A DNA stretch of 64,000 nt from Pseudomonas hamedanensis (GTDB lineage Bacteria; Pseudomonadota; Gammaproteobacteria; Pseudomonadales; Pseudomonadaceae), in contig NZ_CP077091.1 of assembly GCF_014268595.2 (NCBI RefSeq), positions 4,012,001 to 4,076,000 on the forward strand, written 5' to 3'. Position 1 is the stretch's first letter; each line of letters starts with the position of its first letter. Shown one piece after another: positions 26,906 through 37,028 of the stretch. The notes beneath the pieces are model-generated. The model made no database searches, was not told the origin of the DNA, and saw nothing but the letters and a program-made list of their open reading frames with translations. Both the position numbers and the translations under genes were made by a program.

Positions 26906-27227
26906 GGGAATACTCCAGGCGTAGCGCGGCGAATGAAATGAGCGGATCGGGCGCGATCAGCGCAGAGCAGCAAGCACAAGGCGTACGGGCGGAGTGACAG
27001 CGAAGAGGCGGGTTACAGAGAACATCAGAATCACCATTGTTGTTGTTAATTGGGCCGGGCGTGCAAGCCATCACACGCGTTGGGCCAACCGGTCTGTTGC
27101 CGGAGGTGGGGCGATCCTAATCGCGGAAGCTTTCAGCTACCTTTCGGTAGCGAAAGCGTCGAATGAACGGTCAACCGGCTGTCGGTTGCGGCCAAAGTCA
27201 ATGAATACGGAAACGGGAGCTTTCGGA
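26906..27227. other. Intergenic region between citrate transporter and GFA gene
   Basis: The 322-base divergent spacer carries a hairpin at 27129-27157 and a run of GTTGTTGTTAATTG. The upstream extension of the GFA frame (from 26994) has no ribosome site and is not counted as coding. Confidence 0.5.
27129..27157. promoter_or_regulatory. Long hairpin upstream of the GFA gene
   Basis: GCTTTCAGCTACC pairs with GGTAGCGAAAGC around a TTTC loop, with one bulged A. There is no T-run, so a terminator is unlikely. It lies 70 bases before the GFA start and could be an operator or leader fold. Confidence 0.4.
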
Positions 27228-27632
27228 ATGAGCCAATTGCACAGCGGTGGTTGCCATTGCGGACATATCCGCTATCAGTTCAGCGGGGCGTTGCAGGACA
27301 TCGCTCATTGTCATTGCTCGATCTGCCGCAAGGTCAGTGGCGGGATCGTCACGACGTGGATCACCGTGCCCTCAGCGAATTTTCGTTGGCTGGCCGGTAC
27401 GCCGGCGCGTTACGACTCGTCGTCCAGTTGCAGGCGGTTTTTCTGCCCGAACTGCGGCGCACATCTGGCGCTGGTGACATCGCTCAGCCCGGACAGCATC
27501 GATGTGACCATCGCTACCCTGGAACACGCGGAGCGGGCTGCCGCCGAGCGGCATATCTGGACCGACAGCCAATTGCCGTGGCTGCACCTGGATGAGCACC
27601 TGCCCGGCGAAGCCGAAGAAACGCTTGATTAG
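27228..27632 (+). CDS. GFA-family (glutathione-dependent formaldehyde-activating-like) protein
   Basis: A 134-residue zinc protein. The CENP-V/GFA motif set is complete: GGCHCGHIRYQF, then HCHCSICRKVSGG, then FCPNCGAHL, supplying about seven Cys ligands for two zinc ions. The start at 27228 follows GGGAG; an in-frame ATG at 27201 is possible. The original formaldehyde-glutathione enzyme is one member of a large family, and most others have unknown substrates. The 3' end overlaps the convergent DOPA-dioxygenase-like gene by four bases. Confidence 0.85.
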   Translation: MSQLHSGGCHCGHIRYQFSGALQDIAHCHCSICRKVSGGIVTTWITVPSANFRWLAGTPARYDSSSSCRRFFCPNCGAHLALVTSLSPDSIDVTIATLEHAERAAAERHIWTDSQLPWLHLDEHLPGEAEETLD

Positions 27633-27955
27633 AAAACCGACAAATCCAACCGCCGGACCGCGCCCATCCAGATCGCATGCTCGGTGTGATCAAGCAAATC
27701 ATTGCCCGTGTCCGGGTGCAGGAACACCACCAGGCCTTTGCGGTGGAGCGCAAGCCACGGCAATACCTCGCCAAGGAGCTCTGGACCGAAGGCCAGTTGG
27801 CAGCTCCAGTCGGGGTGCGGTCCCACCGGACGCTCATGTACACGGCCCATTTTCACGGCGAACAACTGCACAGCCTGTTCGCACAAGGCGCGCGCCTGCT
27901 CGATGGTTTGTGCATCGAAATAGACATGGGCGTGGTAGCCCTTGATCGCTTGCAT
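27629..27955 (-). CDS. DOPA 4,5-dioxygenase-like protein
   Basis: A 108-residue protein that fits the DOPA_dioxygen family in length and in histidines: GYHAHVYFD near the start, GRVHERPVGPHPDW in the middle, and LHPDTGNDLLDHTEHAIWMG near the end. The plant and fungal relatives open catechol rings with iron. Bacterial members are little studied and the substrate here is unknown. It is divergent from the Rossmann-fold gene and shares its 3' end with the GFA gene. Confidence 0.85.
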   Translation of the reverse strand: MQAIKGYHAHVYFDAQTIEQARALCEQAVQLFAVKMGRVHERPVGPHPDWSCQLAFGPELLGEVLPWLALHRKGLVVFLHPDTGNDLLDHTEHAIWMGAVRRLDLSVF

Positions 27956-28037
27956 GTGTACCTCTTCTGAATCGGTTCGAACCCTTGGCGGTTTCCACCG
28001 TCACAGGCCATATAGGACAACGATAAGGAAAACAGCC

Positions 28038-28706
28038 ATGAAAAATGCCGAAACCCCGGCGATGAAAGTGGCGCTCTATGGTGCCATGGCCAGCCTGGGC
28101 GGTGCGTTGATGGCTGAATTGCTGCGTCGCCAGCACGAAGTCATCGCCATTCTCGACGATCTCACCGCGCTCGCGCCGCGCCCTGGGCTGCGCACTAAAA
28201 CCGGCGATCTGTTCGACGCCGAGCGGGTCAATCAGAGTGTCGCCGGCAGTTCGGCAGTGATCTGCCTGCTGGACGCGCCGGGTTTGCCCTTCAATAGTGA
28301 CCACGTTGAGCGTTCGGTAACGCTCGGGCCGGTCGAACAAGTGCTGGCCGTCGACGCGTTGGTTGAAGGCTTGCAACTGGCCAGCGTGCCGCGCTTGTTT
28401 CTGATCGGCAATTTCGGCGTACTCGACGAGCCGGACAGCGACGAGCGCCTGCAACGCCATGCTGCCGAAGAAATGCTCGAGGCCGTACAAAGCAGCTCAC
28501 TGCGCTGGACTTTGGTCAATGCGCCGCATGGCGTGGCCGGATTGACGATTGAGCATTTCAGCCAGGTCGGCGGCAATCTTGAGCCGGGTCTGACCGAACC
28601 GCTGGAGCGCTTGAATCGCGTCGCGGTGGGGATTGCCGATGAGCTGCGGCTGAATCTGCATGTGGGGGAGCATGTGAATTTCGTGGCGGCTTCAGCGATC
28701 TCTTGA
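28038..28706 (+). CDS. NAD(P)-binding Rossmann-fold protein (atypical SDR)
   Basis: A 222-residue protein. MKVALYGAMASLGGALMAEL at the N-terminus is a modified glycine-rich dinucleotide motif: the usual GxxGxxG is replaced by GAMASLGG. GDLFDAERVNQSV and the LFLIGNFGVL strand fit NmrA-like or NAD(P)H-binding atypical SDRs. The active-site Tyr-Lys pair of classical SDRs is not evident, so it may be a redox sensor or a non-catalytic form. The start at 28038 follows AAGGAAAACAGCC. Function unknown. Confidence 0.75.
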   Translation: MKNAETPAMKVALYGAMASLGGALMAELLRRQHEVIAILDDLTALAPRPGLRTKTGDLFDAERVNQSVAGSSAVICLLDAPGLPFNSDHVERSVTLGPVEQVLAVDALVEGLQLASVPRLFLIGNFGVLDEPDSDERLQRHAAEEMLEAVQSSSLRWTLVNAPHGVAGLTIEHFSQVGGNLEPGLTEPLERLNRVAVGIADELRLNLHVGEHVNFVAASAIS

Positions 28707-28709
28707 TCT

Positions 28710-29660
28710 TCATACCGCAATCGAGGGCAAGGCCAGACCGTTGAGCGATTCGGCGCTGCTGGCCTGCTCGGACATCAACCAGTCGACAAACTGCTGGATC
28801 AGCGCCCCGCGGCGTTTGCGTTGCGGCAGCACCACGTAATACCCGAGTCGCGACAACGTGGTTTGCGCCAGCGGCCGGCACAGCAGACCCTGGACCAGCA
28901 AGTTATCCACAAGGTGGCGCCAGCCGATCGCCACGCCCTGACCACCAATCGCCGCTTGAATCAGCAAGGTGTAATTGTCGAAACGCAACTGCCCCGGTGC
29001 CGGCGGCGTGGTGATGCCCAGTTCGCGAAACAGACCACTCCAGTCAAACCAGTTGCTGCTGTTTTCCCCGCGCAAGTGCAGCAGCGGAAACTCCAGCAGC
29101 GCCTGGGCGGGCAGGGGCAATGGACGATCCTTGAGTAATTGCGGACTGCACACCGGGAAGACCTCCTCGCTGAAGAGCCAATGGCTTTCGCCTTGCTTGA
29201 ATCGACCGTCGCCAAACAGGATGGCCACATCGATATCGGTGCGCAGCATGTTGTGGTTGCGCTCGCTGGTGACCAGGCTGACGTCGACCTGAGGATTGGC
29301 GGCATGGAAGCGGTGCAAACGCGGCATCAGCCAATACGCGGCGAAGGCAAAATCCGTGGCGACCTGCAGCACTTCGTGCTGCTGCTGTGCGCTGATCGCG
29401 CTTAATCCGGCGTCGATATGGTGCAAACCGAGGGCCACTTGCTCAAACAGCAGGGCGCCGACCTCGGTCACTTCGATCCCCCGATAAATCCGATCGAACA
29501 GCCGCGCGCCGAGCTGCTCTTCCAACCGCTTGATTTGCTGGCTGATCGCCGGTTGTGTGGTGCCCAGCTCCACCGCTGCCGCCGTGAAGCTGCGATGGCG
29601 AGCGGCGGCTTCGAAGGCGCGCAGCAGGTCGAGGGACAGGCTTCCCAAGGCTTCATACAT
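28710..29660 (-). CDS. LysR-family regulator of choline-sulfate use
   Basis: A 316-residue LysR regulator: winged helix-turn-helix (residues about 8-66, LRAFEAAARHRSFTAAAVEL and TTQPAISQQIKRLEEQLGARLF) and a C-terminal effector-binding domain. It is divergent from betC with a 114-base spacer holding a 29-base palindrome, the usual plan for LysR control of the neighbour. In P. aeruginosa the equivalent gene (PA0032) also adjoins betC, as recalled. The inducer is probably choline sulfate or choline. Identification as the betC regulator is from position. Confidence 0.88.
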   Translation of the reverse strand: MYEALGSLSLDLLRAFEAAARHRSFTAAAVELGTTQPAISQQIKRLEEQLGARLFDRIYRGIEVTEVGALLFEQVALGLHHIDAGLSAISAQQQHEVLQVATDFAFAAYWLMPRLHRFHAANPQVDVSLVTSERNHNMLRTDIDVAILFGDGRFKQGESHWLFSEEVFPVCSPQLLKDRPLPLPAQALLEFPLLHLRGENSSNWFDWSGLFRELGITTPPAPGQLRFDNYTLLIQAAIGGQGVAIGWRHLVDNLLVQGLLCRPLAQTTLSRLGYYVVLPQRKRRGALIQQFVDWLMSEQASSAESLNGLALPSIAV

Positions 29661-29702
29661 AAGCTGTGCTTATCCTAGTCATTGCCCGGCGCGGGCTTTA
29701 CC

Positions 29703-29731
29703 CGATCCAGCATGGACTCCATGCTGGATCG
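29703..29731. promoter_or_regulatory. 29-base palindromic operator between LysR gene and betC
   Basis: CGATCCAGCATGGA and TCCATGCTGGATCG are perfect 14-base arms around one central C. The site lies 42 bases before the LysR start and 43 bases before the betC start, so it could serve both promoters. It is more symmetric than the usual T-N11-A site. Confidence 0.7.
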
Positions 29732-29774
29732 CAGCAATGTCGCATAAATATTCACTATGGAATGCCGCGATCAG

Positions 29775-31289
29775 ATGAAGCGCAAGAATATCCTGTTCAT
29801 CATGGCCGATCAGATGGCCGCGCCCCTGTTGCCTTTCTACGGCCCGTCGCCGATCAAATTGCCAAACCTTTCGCGCCTCGCCGCGCAGGGCGTGGTGTTC
29901 GACGCGGCGTATTGCAACAGCCCGTTGTGTGCGCCGTCGCGCTTCACCCTGGTCAGCGGCCAATTGCCAAGCAAAATCGGCGCCTACGACAACGCCGCCG
30001 ATTTTCCCGCTGACATCCCGACCTACGCTCACTATCTGCGTCGCCTCGGCTATCGCACCGCGCTGTCGGGCAAGATGCATTTCTGCGGCCCCGATCAACT
30101 GCACGGCTATGAAGAACGCCTGACCAGCGACATTTATCCGGCCGATTACGGTTGGGCTGTGAACTGGGACGAACCGGATGTGCGGCCGAGTTGGTATCAC
30201 AACATGTCGTCGGTCTTGCAGGCAGGGCCGTGCGTGCGTACCAACCAGCTCGACTTCGACGAAGAGGTGGTGTTCAAGGCGCAGCAGTATCTGTTCGATC
30301 ACATTCGCGAGGAGGGCGATCAGCCGTTCTGCCTGACCGTGTCGATGACGCACCCCCACGATCCGTACACGATTCCCAAGGCATTCTGGGATTTGTATGA
30401 CGACAGCGATATTCCGCTGCCGACAACGCCGGATCAGCACGAACTCGATCCGCACTCGCAACGCCTGCTCAAGGTCTACGACCTGTGGGACAAGCCGCTG
30501 CCTGTGGATAAGATTCGCGACGCACGCCGGGCCTACTTCGGTGCCTGCAGCTACATCGACGCCAATGTCGGCAAACTTCTGCAGACCCTCGAAGAAACCG
30601 GGCTGATCAACGACACCATCATTGTTTTCTCCGGCGATCACGGCGACATGCTTGGCGAGAAAGGCCTCTGGTACAAAATGCACTGGTACGAAATGGCCGC
30701 GCGGGTACCGCTGCTGATCAGTGCGCCCGGGCAGTTTGGCGCCGGTCGCGTCAGCGCTGCGGTTTCCACCGCCGATTTGCTTCCGACCTTCGTCGAACTG
30801 GCCGGCGGCACGCTGCAGCCGGGCCTGCCACTGGACGGCCGTTCACTGGTGCCGCACCTGCAAGGGCAGGGCGGCCATGACGAGGTGTTCGGCGAATACA
30901 TGGCCGAAGGCACCGTCAGTCCGCTGATGATGATCCGCCGTGGCGCCTACAAATTTATCTACAGCGAAAGCGACCCGTGCCTACTCTTCGATGTGCATAA
31001 CGATCCGCACGAAAGGGAAGAGCTGAGCCAGTCACCGCAACATCGTCAGCTGTTTGAAGACTTTCTCGCGCAAGCGCGGGCCAAATGGGACATTCCGGCG
31101 ATCCATCGGGACGTACTTGCCAGCCAGCGCCGACGCCGTTTCGTCGCCGACGCCTTGACCATCGGCAAGCTGAAGAGCTGGGACCACCAGCCGCTGGTCG
31201 ATGCCAGTCAGCAATACATGCGCAACCACATCGACCTTGATGATCTGGAGCGCAAAGCCCGTTATCCACAACCCTGCCAAAACCAATAA
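29775..31289 (+). CDS. betC: Choline-sulfatase BetC
   Basis: A 504-residue type I sulfatase that hydrolyses choline-O-sulfate to choline and sulfate. The Cys of C52-A-P-S-R56 is matured to formylglycine; metal ligands appear at residues 11-13 (ADQ) and in GDHGDMLGE near residue 285. The start at 29775 (MKRKNILFIMADQM) matches family N-termini; an earlier ATG (29757) is possible. The enzyme lacks a signal peptide, so it acts in the cytoplasm. It is followed within 20 bases by choX. Choline would pass on to glycine betaine. Confidence 0.95.
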   Translation: MKRKNILFIMADQMAAPLLPFYGPSPIKLPNLSRLAAQGVVFDAAYCNSPLCAPSRFTLVSGQLPSKIGAYDNAADFPADIPTYAHYLRRLGYRTALSGKMHFCGPDQLHGYEERLTSDIYPADYGWAVNWDEPDVRPSWYHNMSSVLQAGPCVRTNQLDFDEEVVFKAQQYLFDHIREEGDQPFCLTVSMTHPHDPYTIPKAFWDLYDDSDIPLPTTPDQHELDPHSQRLLKVYDLWDKPLPVDKIRDARRAYFGACSYIDANVGKLLQTLEETGLINDTIIVFSGDHGDMLGEKGLWYKMHWYEMAARVPLLISAPGQFGAGRVSAAVSTADLLPTFVELAGGTLQPGLPLDGRSLVPHLQGQGGHDEVFGEYMAEGTVSPLMMIRRGAYKFIYSESDPCLLFDVHNDPHEREELSQSPQHRQLFEDFLAQARAKWDIPAIHRDVLASQRRRRFVADALTIGKLKSWDHQPLVDASQQYMRNHIDLDDLERKARYPQPCQNQ

Positions 31290-31305
31290 TCTCAAGGGGA
31301 AGTCC

Positions 31306-32226
31306 ATGCGCAAGTTATCCACAGCAGTGACCGTCGGCCTGATCGCGTTGAGCAGCGCCTCGGCCTTCGCCGAGCAAGGCTGCGAAACCGTGAAAATGGC
31401 CGATCCGGGCTGGAGCGACATCGCCGCGACCAATGCCATCACCGGGTTTCTGCTGGACGGCATGGGCTACAAGGCCAAGGTCGATACCCTCGCGGTGCCG
31501 ATCACCTTCGGCGGCTTGAAGGACGGCCAGGTCGATGTGTTCCTCGGCAACTGGATGCCGGCGCAACAGGGTTTCTACGACAAATTCGTCGCCACCGGCG
31601 ATGTCACGCAACTGGCGAAGAACCTCGAAGGCACCGAATTTACCCTCGCCGTACCCGATTATGTCTGGGAGGCGGGTGTGCATGATTTCGCCGATCTGAA
31701 CAAGTTCGCCGACAAGTTCGACAAGAAGATCTATGGCATCGGTTCGGGCGCACCGGCGAACATCTCGTTGCAGGACATCATCAAGAAAAACGACTTCAAC
31801 ATGGGCCAGTGGAAACTGATCGAATCCAGCGAGCAGGCGATGCTCGCCGAAGTATCGAGGGCGGTGAAAAAGCAGAAATTCGTCACCTTCCTCGGCTGGA
31901 CGCCGCACCCGATGAACGTGCAACTGAAGATGCGTTACTTGAAGGGTGGCGAAAAGTACTTCGGTGACACCGGCAGCGTATTCACCCTGACCCGCAAGGG
32001 CTACGCGGAGGCTTGCCCGAATGTGGGTAAATTGCTGACCAATCTTTCGTTCACTCAGGAAATGGAGAACAGCATCATGGCCGAGGTGGTGAACAAGAAG
32101 ATCAGCAATGCCGAAGCCGCCAAGGCGTGGATAAAGGCCAATCCCGCGGTGTTGGATAAGTGGCTGGATGGCGTGAAGACTGTGGATGGCAAGGATGCGT
32201 TGGCGGCGGTGAAAGCCAAACTGTAA
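31306..32226 (+). CDS. choX: Choline/choline-sulfate ABC transporter substrate-binding protein
   Basis: A 306-residue periplasmic binding protein with a signal peptide (1-22, ending AFA). The GlyBetaine-binding (OpuAC) fold is seen in VKMADPGWSDIAATNAI, DVFLGNWMPAQ and the LGWTPHPMNV region. Aromatic residues in these segments usually make the cation-binding box for a quaternary ammonium. It follows betC and so should bind choline or choline-O-sulfate. No permease or ATPase follows; these must lie elsewhere. The ATG at 31306 is preceded by AAGGGGA. Confidence 0.88.
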   Translation: MRKLSTAVTVGLIALSSASAFAEQGCETVKMADPGWSDIAATNAITGFLLDGMGYKAKVDTLAVPITFGGLKDGQVDVFLGNWMPAQQGFYDKFVATGDVTQLAKNLEGTEFTLAVPDYVWEAGVHDFADLNKFADKFDKKIYGIGSGAPANISLQDIIKKNDFNMGQWKLIESSEQAMLAEVSRAVKKQKFVTFLGWTPHPMNVQLKMRYLKGGEKYFGDTGSVFTLTRKGYAEACPNVGKLLTNLSFTQEMENSIMAEVVNKKISNAEAAKAWIKANPAVLDKWLDGVKTVDGKDALAAVKAKL

Positions 32227-32252
32227 TGCTATCTGACTGTCGACCACTTGCC

Positions 32253-32385
32253 TGTGGCGAGGGGATTTATCCCCGATCGGCTGCGAAGCAGTCGCAAGCC
32301 CCATGAACTCGATATACCTGACTCACCGAGAACTCTGGGTTTGGGGCCGCTTCGCGGCCCATCGGGGATAAATCCCCTCGCCACA
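32253..32385. repeat. Inverted repeat of the GTGGCGAGGGGATTTATCCC type
   Basis: TGTGGCGAGGGGATTTATCC at 32253 has its complement ending at 32385, and nested arms (CTGCGAAGCAGTCG, GGCCGCTTCGCGGCC) lie inside. It resembles a second REP family of fluorescent pseudomonads. It separates choX from the SulP gene. Confidence 0.85.
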
Positions 32386-32437
32386 ATGATTGCTGTGTCC
32401 TGATAGGCTTGCCTGAAAACCCCAACCGCGAGGACCC

Positions 32438-34006
32438 ATGGCCTTCCCCAGCCGTCACTCACTGTTCCCCTTCCTCGCCTGGCTGCCCCGGCAAACCCGT
32501 GCCAGCGTCGGACGGGATCTGGTCGTCGGCCTTAGCGGTGCGATTCTCGCCTTGCCCCAGTCGATTGCCTACGCGCTGATCGCCGGCCTGCCCCCCGAAT
32601 ACGGCCTGTACGCTGCGATTATTCCGGTACTGATCGCCTGCCTCTGGGGGTCGTCCTGGCACCTGATCTGTGGTCCGACGGCGGCCATTTCGATTGTGCT
32701 GTATGCCAGCATCAGTCCGCTTGCCATGCCGGCTTCCGAGGATTACATCACGTTGATTCTGTTGCTGACTTTCCTCGCCGGGATTTTTCAGTGGCTGCTG
32801 GGTTTACTGCGCTTCGGCGCGCTGGTGAATTTCGTTTCGCATTCGGTGGTGCTCGGCTTCACCCTCGGCGCAGCGGTGGTGATTGCCATCGGCCAATTGC
32901 CGAATCTGTTGGGACTTGAGTTGCCGGCCAGTGCCACGGCCCTTGCCAGCCTGATGGATCTGCTGCGCCACCTCGGCGCTGTGGATAACCCGTCGCTGAT
33001 GCTTGGCGCGGCGACGGTGGTGCTCGGCGTGGTGTTGAAACGCCTGTTGCCACGCTGGCCAACCCTGCTGATCACCTTGGTGCTGGCCAGTCTGTGGGTG
33101 TGGTTGTGGCCGGCGATGTTCGCGCATGTGCATCTGGTCAGCGCCTTTGTCGGGCGCTTGCCGCCCTTCAGTGCGCTGCCGCTGGATCTGGATCTGGTCC
33201 TGCGGTTGCTGCCCAGCGCCGTGGCCGTCGGCATGCTCGGGCTGGTCACCAGTCTGTCGATTGCCCGTTCGATTTCGGCGCGCTCGCAACAACTGCTCGA
33301 TGCCAATCAGGAAGTGCGTGCCCAAGGCTTGTCGAATATGGTCGGTGCGTTTTTTTCCGGATCGTTGTCGGCGGGGTCATTTACCCGTTCCGGTCTGAGC
33401 TACGAAGCAGGCGCCTGCTCGCCGCTGGCCGGGGTGTTTTCAGCGCTGTGGGTGGCGCTGTTCGCGCTCTTCGGTGCAGGGTTGATCGCGCAGATTCCGA
33501 TCCCGGCCATGGCCGGCAGCATTTTGTTGATCGCCTGGGGCCTGGTGGACCATCGGGGCATTCGCGCCTTGTGGCGGGTCAGCCGCGCCGAATTCGTGGT
33601 GATGGGCCTGACGTGTCTGGCGACACTGCTGCTGGAATTGCAGACGGCCATTTACGCCGGGGTGCTGGCCTCGTTGTTCTTCTACCTCAAACGTACCTCG
33701 CAACCGCGGGTGCAGCATTGGCGCGATGGTGAAGACGATGTGCTGCGGGTCGGGGGGTCAATTTTTTTCGGCGCCAGCCATTACTTGCAGGTGCGCCTGC
33801 AACGCCTGCACGGCACGCGGGTAGTGATCGAGGCGCAGCAGATCAACTTCATCGACTATTCAGGGGTGGAAATGCTGCATCAGGAGGCACGGCGCCTGCT
33901 GCGCCAGAATCGCAGCCTGACCTTGCGCCGCGCGCGGCCGCAGGTGGTGGAGGAGTTGCGGAAACTGGAAGGGGCAGAGAAATGCCCGATCCGCTTTGAA
34001 GACTGA
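32438..34006 (+). CDS. SulP-family anion permease with C-terminal STAS domain
   Basis: A 522-residue transporter. The N-terminal two-thirds hold about 12 membrane helices with the SulP features (SIAYALIAGLPPEYGLYAAI near residue 45). The cytoplasmic tail (about 425-515) is a STAS domain with INFIDYSGVEML, the segment that corresponds to the phospho-Ser site of anti-sigma antagonists. It probably moves sulfate, or bicarbonate as in many bacteria. It comes right after the choline-sulfatase operon, whose product is sulfate; export or re-uptake of that sulfate is a reasonable guess. Confidence 0.88.
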   Translation: MAFPSRHSLFPFLAWLPRQTRASVGRDLVVGLSGAILALPQSIAYALIAGLPPEYGLYAAIIPVLIACLWGSSWHLICGPTAAISIVLYASISPLAMPASEDYITLILLLTFLAGIFQWLLGLLRFGALVNFVSHSVVLGFTLGAAVVIAIGQLPNLLGLELPASATALASLMDLLRHLGAVDNPSLMLGAATVVLGVVLKRLLPRWPTLLITLVLASLWVWLWPAMFAHVHLVSAFVGRLPPFSALPLDLDLVLRLLPSAVAVGMLGLVTSLSIARSISARSQQLLDANQEVRAQGLSNMVGAFFSGSLSAGSFTRSGLSYEAGACSPLAGVFSALWVALFALFGAGLIAQIPIPAMAGSILLIAWGLVDHRGIRALWRVSRAEFVVMGLTCLATLLLELQTAIYAGVLASLFFYLKRTSQPRVQHWRDGEDDVLRVGGSIFFGASHYLQVRLQRLHGTRVVIEAQQINFIDYSGVEMLHQEARRLLRQNRSLTLRRARPQVVEELRKLEGAEKCPIRFED

Positions 34007-34020
34007 ACATCACATACCCC

Positions 34021-34109
34021 TGTAGGAGTGAGCCTGCTCGCGATAGCGGTGTATCAGTTGAAACATTTATATCTGACCCACCGCTATCGCGAGCAGGCGA
34101 AGGCCTACA
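34021..34109. repeat. Degenerate REP pair
   Basis: The left arm is the common type; the right arm ends GAAGGCCTACA instead of TCACTCCTACA. It is the copy nearest to the origin block; none of this family occurs from here to 64000. Confidence 0.9.
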
Positions 34110-34114
34110 GGGAA

Positions 34115-34936
34115 TTATTGCGCTAGCTGGCGGCGTAGCTCGGCCAGTACCGGCGCCGTATCCGGGCGCACCCCGCGCCACAGGAAAAACGCCTCGGCCG
34201 CTTGCTCCGCCAGCATTCCCAGGCCATCCATCGAGACCGCCGCGCCGTGCTCACGGGCCCAGCGGCAGAACGCGGTCGGCTCCTTGCCGTACATCATGTC
34301 GTAGCACAAGGTTTTACCTGCTTCGATCAGACTCGGCGCGATGGGCGGCACATCACCGGTAAGGCTGGCCGACGTGGCGTTGATGATGACGTCCACCGGC
34401 TCGCGCAACCAGTCAAAGCCACTGGCCGACACCGGTCCCAGGTCGCTGAACAATTCAGCCAGCAACTCCGCCTTGTCCACTGTACGGTTGGCGATGATGA
34501 CCGATGCCGGTCGCTCCGCCAGCAACGGCTCCAGCGCCCCACGCACTGCACCACCGGCGCCAAGCAACAGGATGCGCTTGCCAGTCAGGCTGAACCCGGC
34601 ATTCACCGTCAGATCGCGCACCAGCCCGGCGCCATCGGTGTTGTCGCCGAGCAGTGACCCGTCGTCCAGTTTGCTCAAGGTATTCACCGCACCGGCTCGC
34701 TGCGCGCGCGCGGTCAGGCTGTTGGCCAGACGGTAAGCGTCTTCCTTGAACGGCACGGTGACATTGGCGCCGCGGCCTTCCTGAAAGAATGCCGTGGCGC
34801 AACCGGAAAAATCATCCAGCGGCGCCAGCAGCGTGCTGTAGTCCAGCTGCTGGCCGGTCTGTTCGGCGAACAGCTTGTGAATCATCGGCGATTTGCTGTG
34901 GCCGATCGGGTTACCGAAAACGACGTAACGATCCAT
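34115..34936 (-). CDS. aroE: Shikimate 5-dehydrogenase AroE
   Basis: A 273-residue NADP enzyme that reduces 3-dehydroshikimate to shikimate in aromatic amino acid synthesis. NPIGHSKSP (residues 9-17) and [11 protein letters not shown] with the catalytic Lys are present. [12 protein letters not shown] is the NADP-binding loop, and [13 protein letters not shown] ends the protein. It is followed on the same strand by hemF upstream with a nine-base gap, so hemF-aroE are one operon as in P. aeruginosa. Confidence 0.95.
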   Translation of the reverse strand: MDRYVVFGNPIGHSKSPMIHKLFAEQTGQQLDYSTLLAPLDDFSGCATAFFQEGRGANVTVPFKEDAYRLANSLTARAQRAGAVNTLSKLDDGSLLGDNTDGAGLVRDLTVNAGFSLTGKRILLLGAGGAVRGALEPLLAERPASVIIANRTVDKAELLAELFSDLGPVSASGFDWLREPVDVIINATSASLTGDVPPIAPSLIEAGKTLCYDMMYGKEPTAFCRWAREHGAAVSMDGLGMLAEQAAEAFFLWRGVRPDTAPVLAELRRQLAQ

Positions 34937-34945
34937 CGAAGGTCC

Positions 34946-36989
<2,044 letters not shown>

Positions 36990-37002
36990 ACCAGTTGCTG
37001 AC

Positions 37003-37028
37003 CCGACCCGTCACGCTAGGCGGGTCGG
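37003..37028. terminator. Candidate bidirectional stem-loop between qor and the unknown operon
   Basis: CCGACCCG (37003-37010) pairs with CGGGTCGG (37021-37028). The loop contains the stop codon of the minus-strand ligase gene. No T-run follows on either side, so it may be a weak terminator or mRNA end protection. Confidence 0.5.

Noticed and set aside
26994..27227. N-terminal extension of the GFA protein
   Set aside because: It adds 78 residues with no family match, runs across a hairpin, and the inner start has a good ribosome site.
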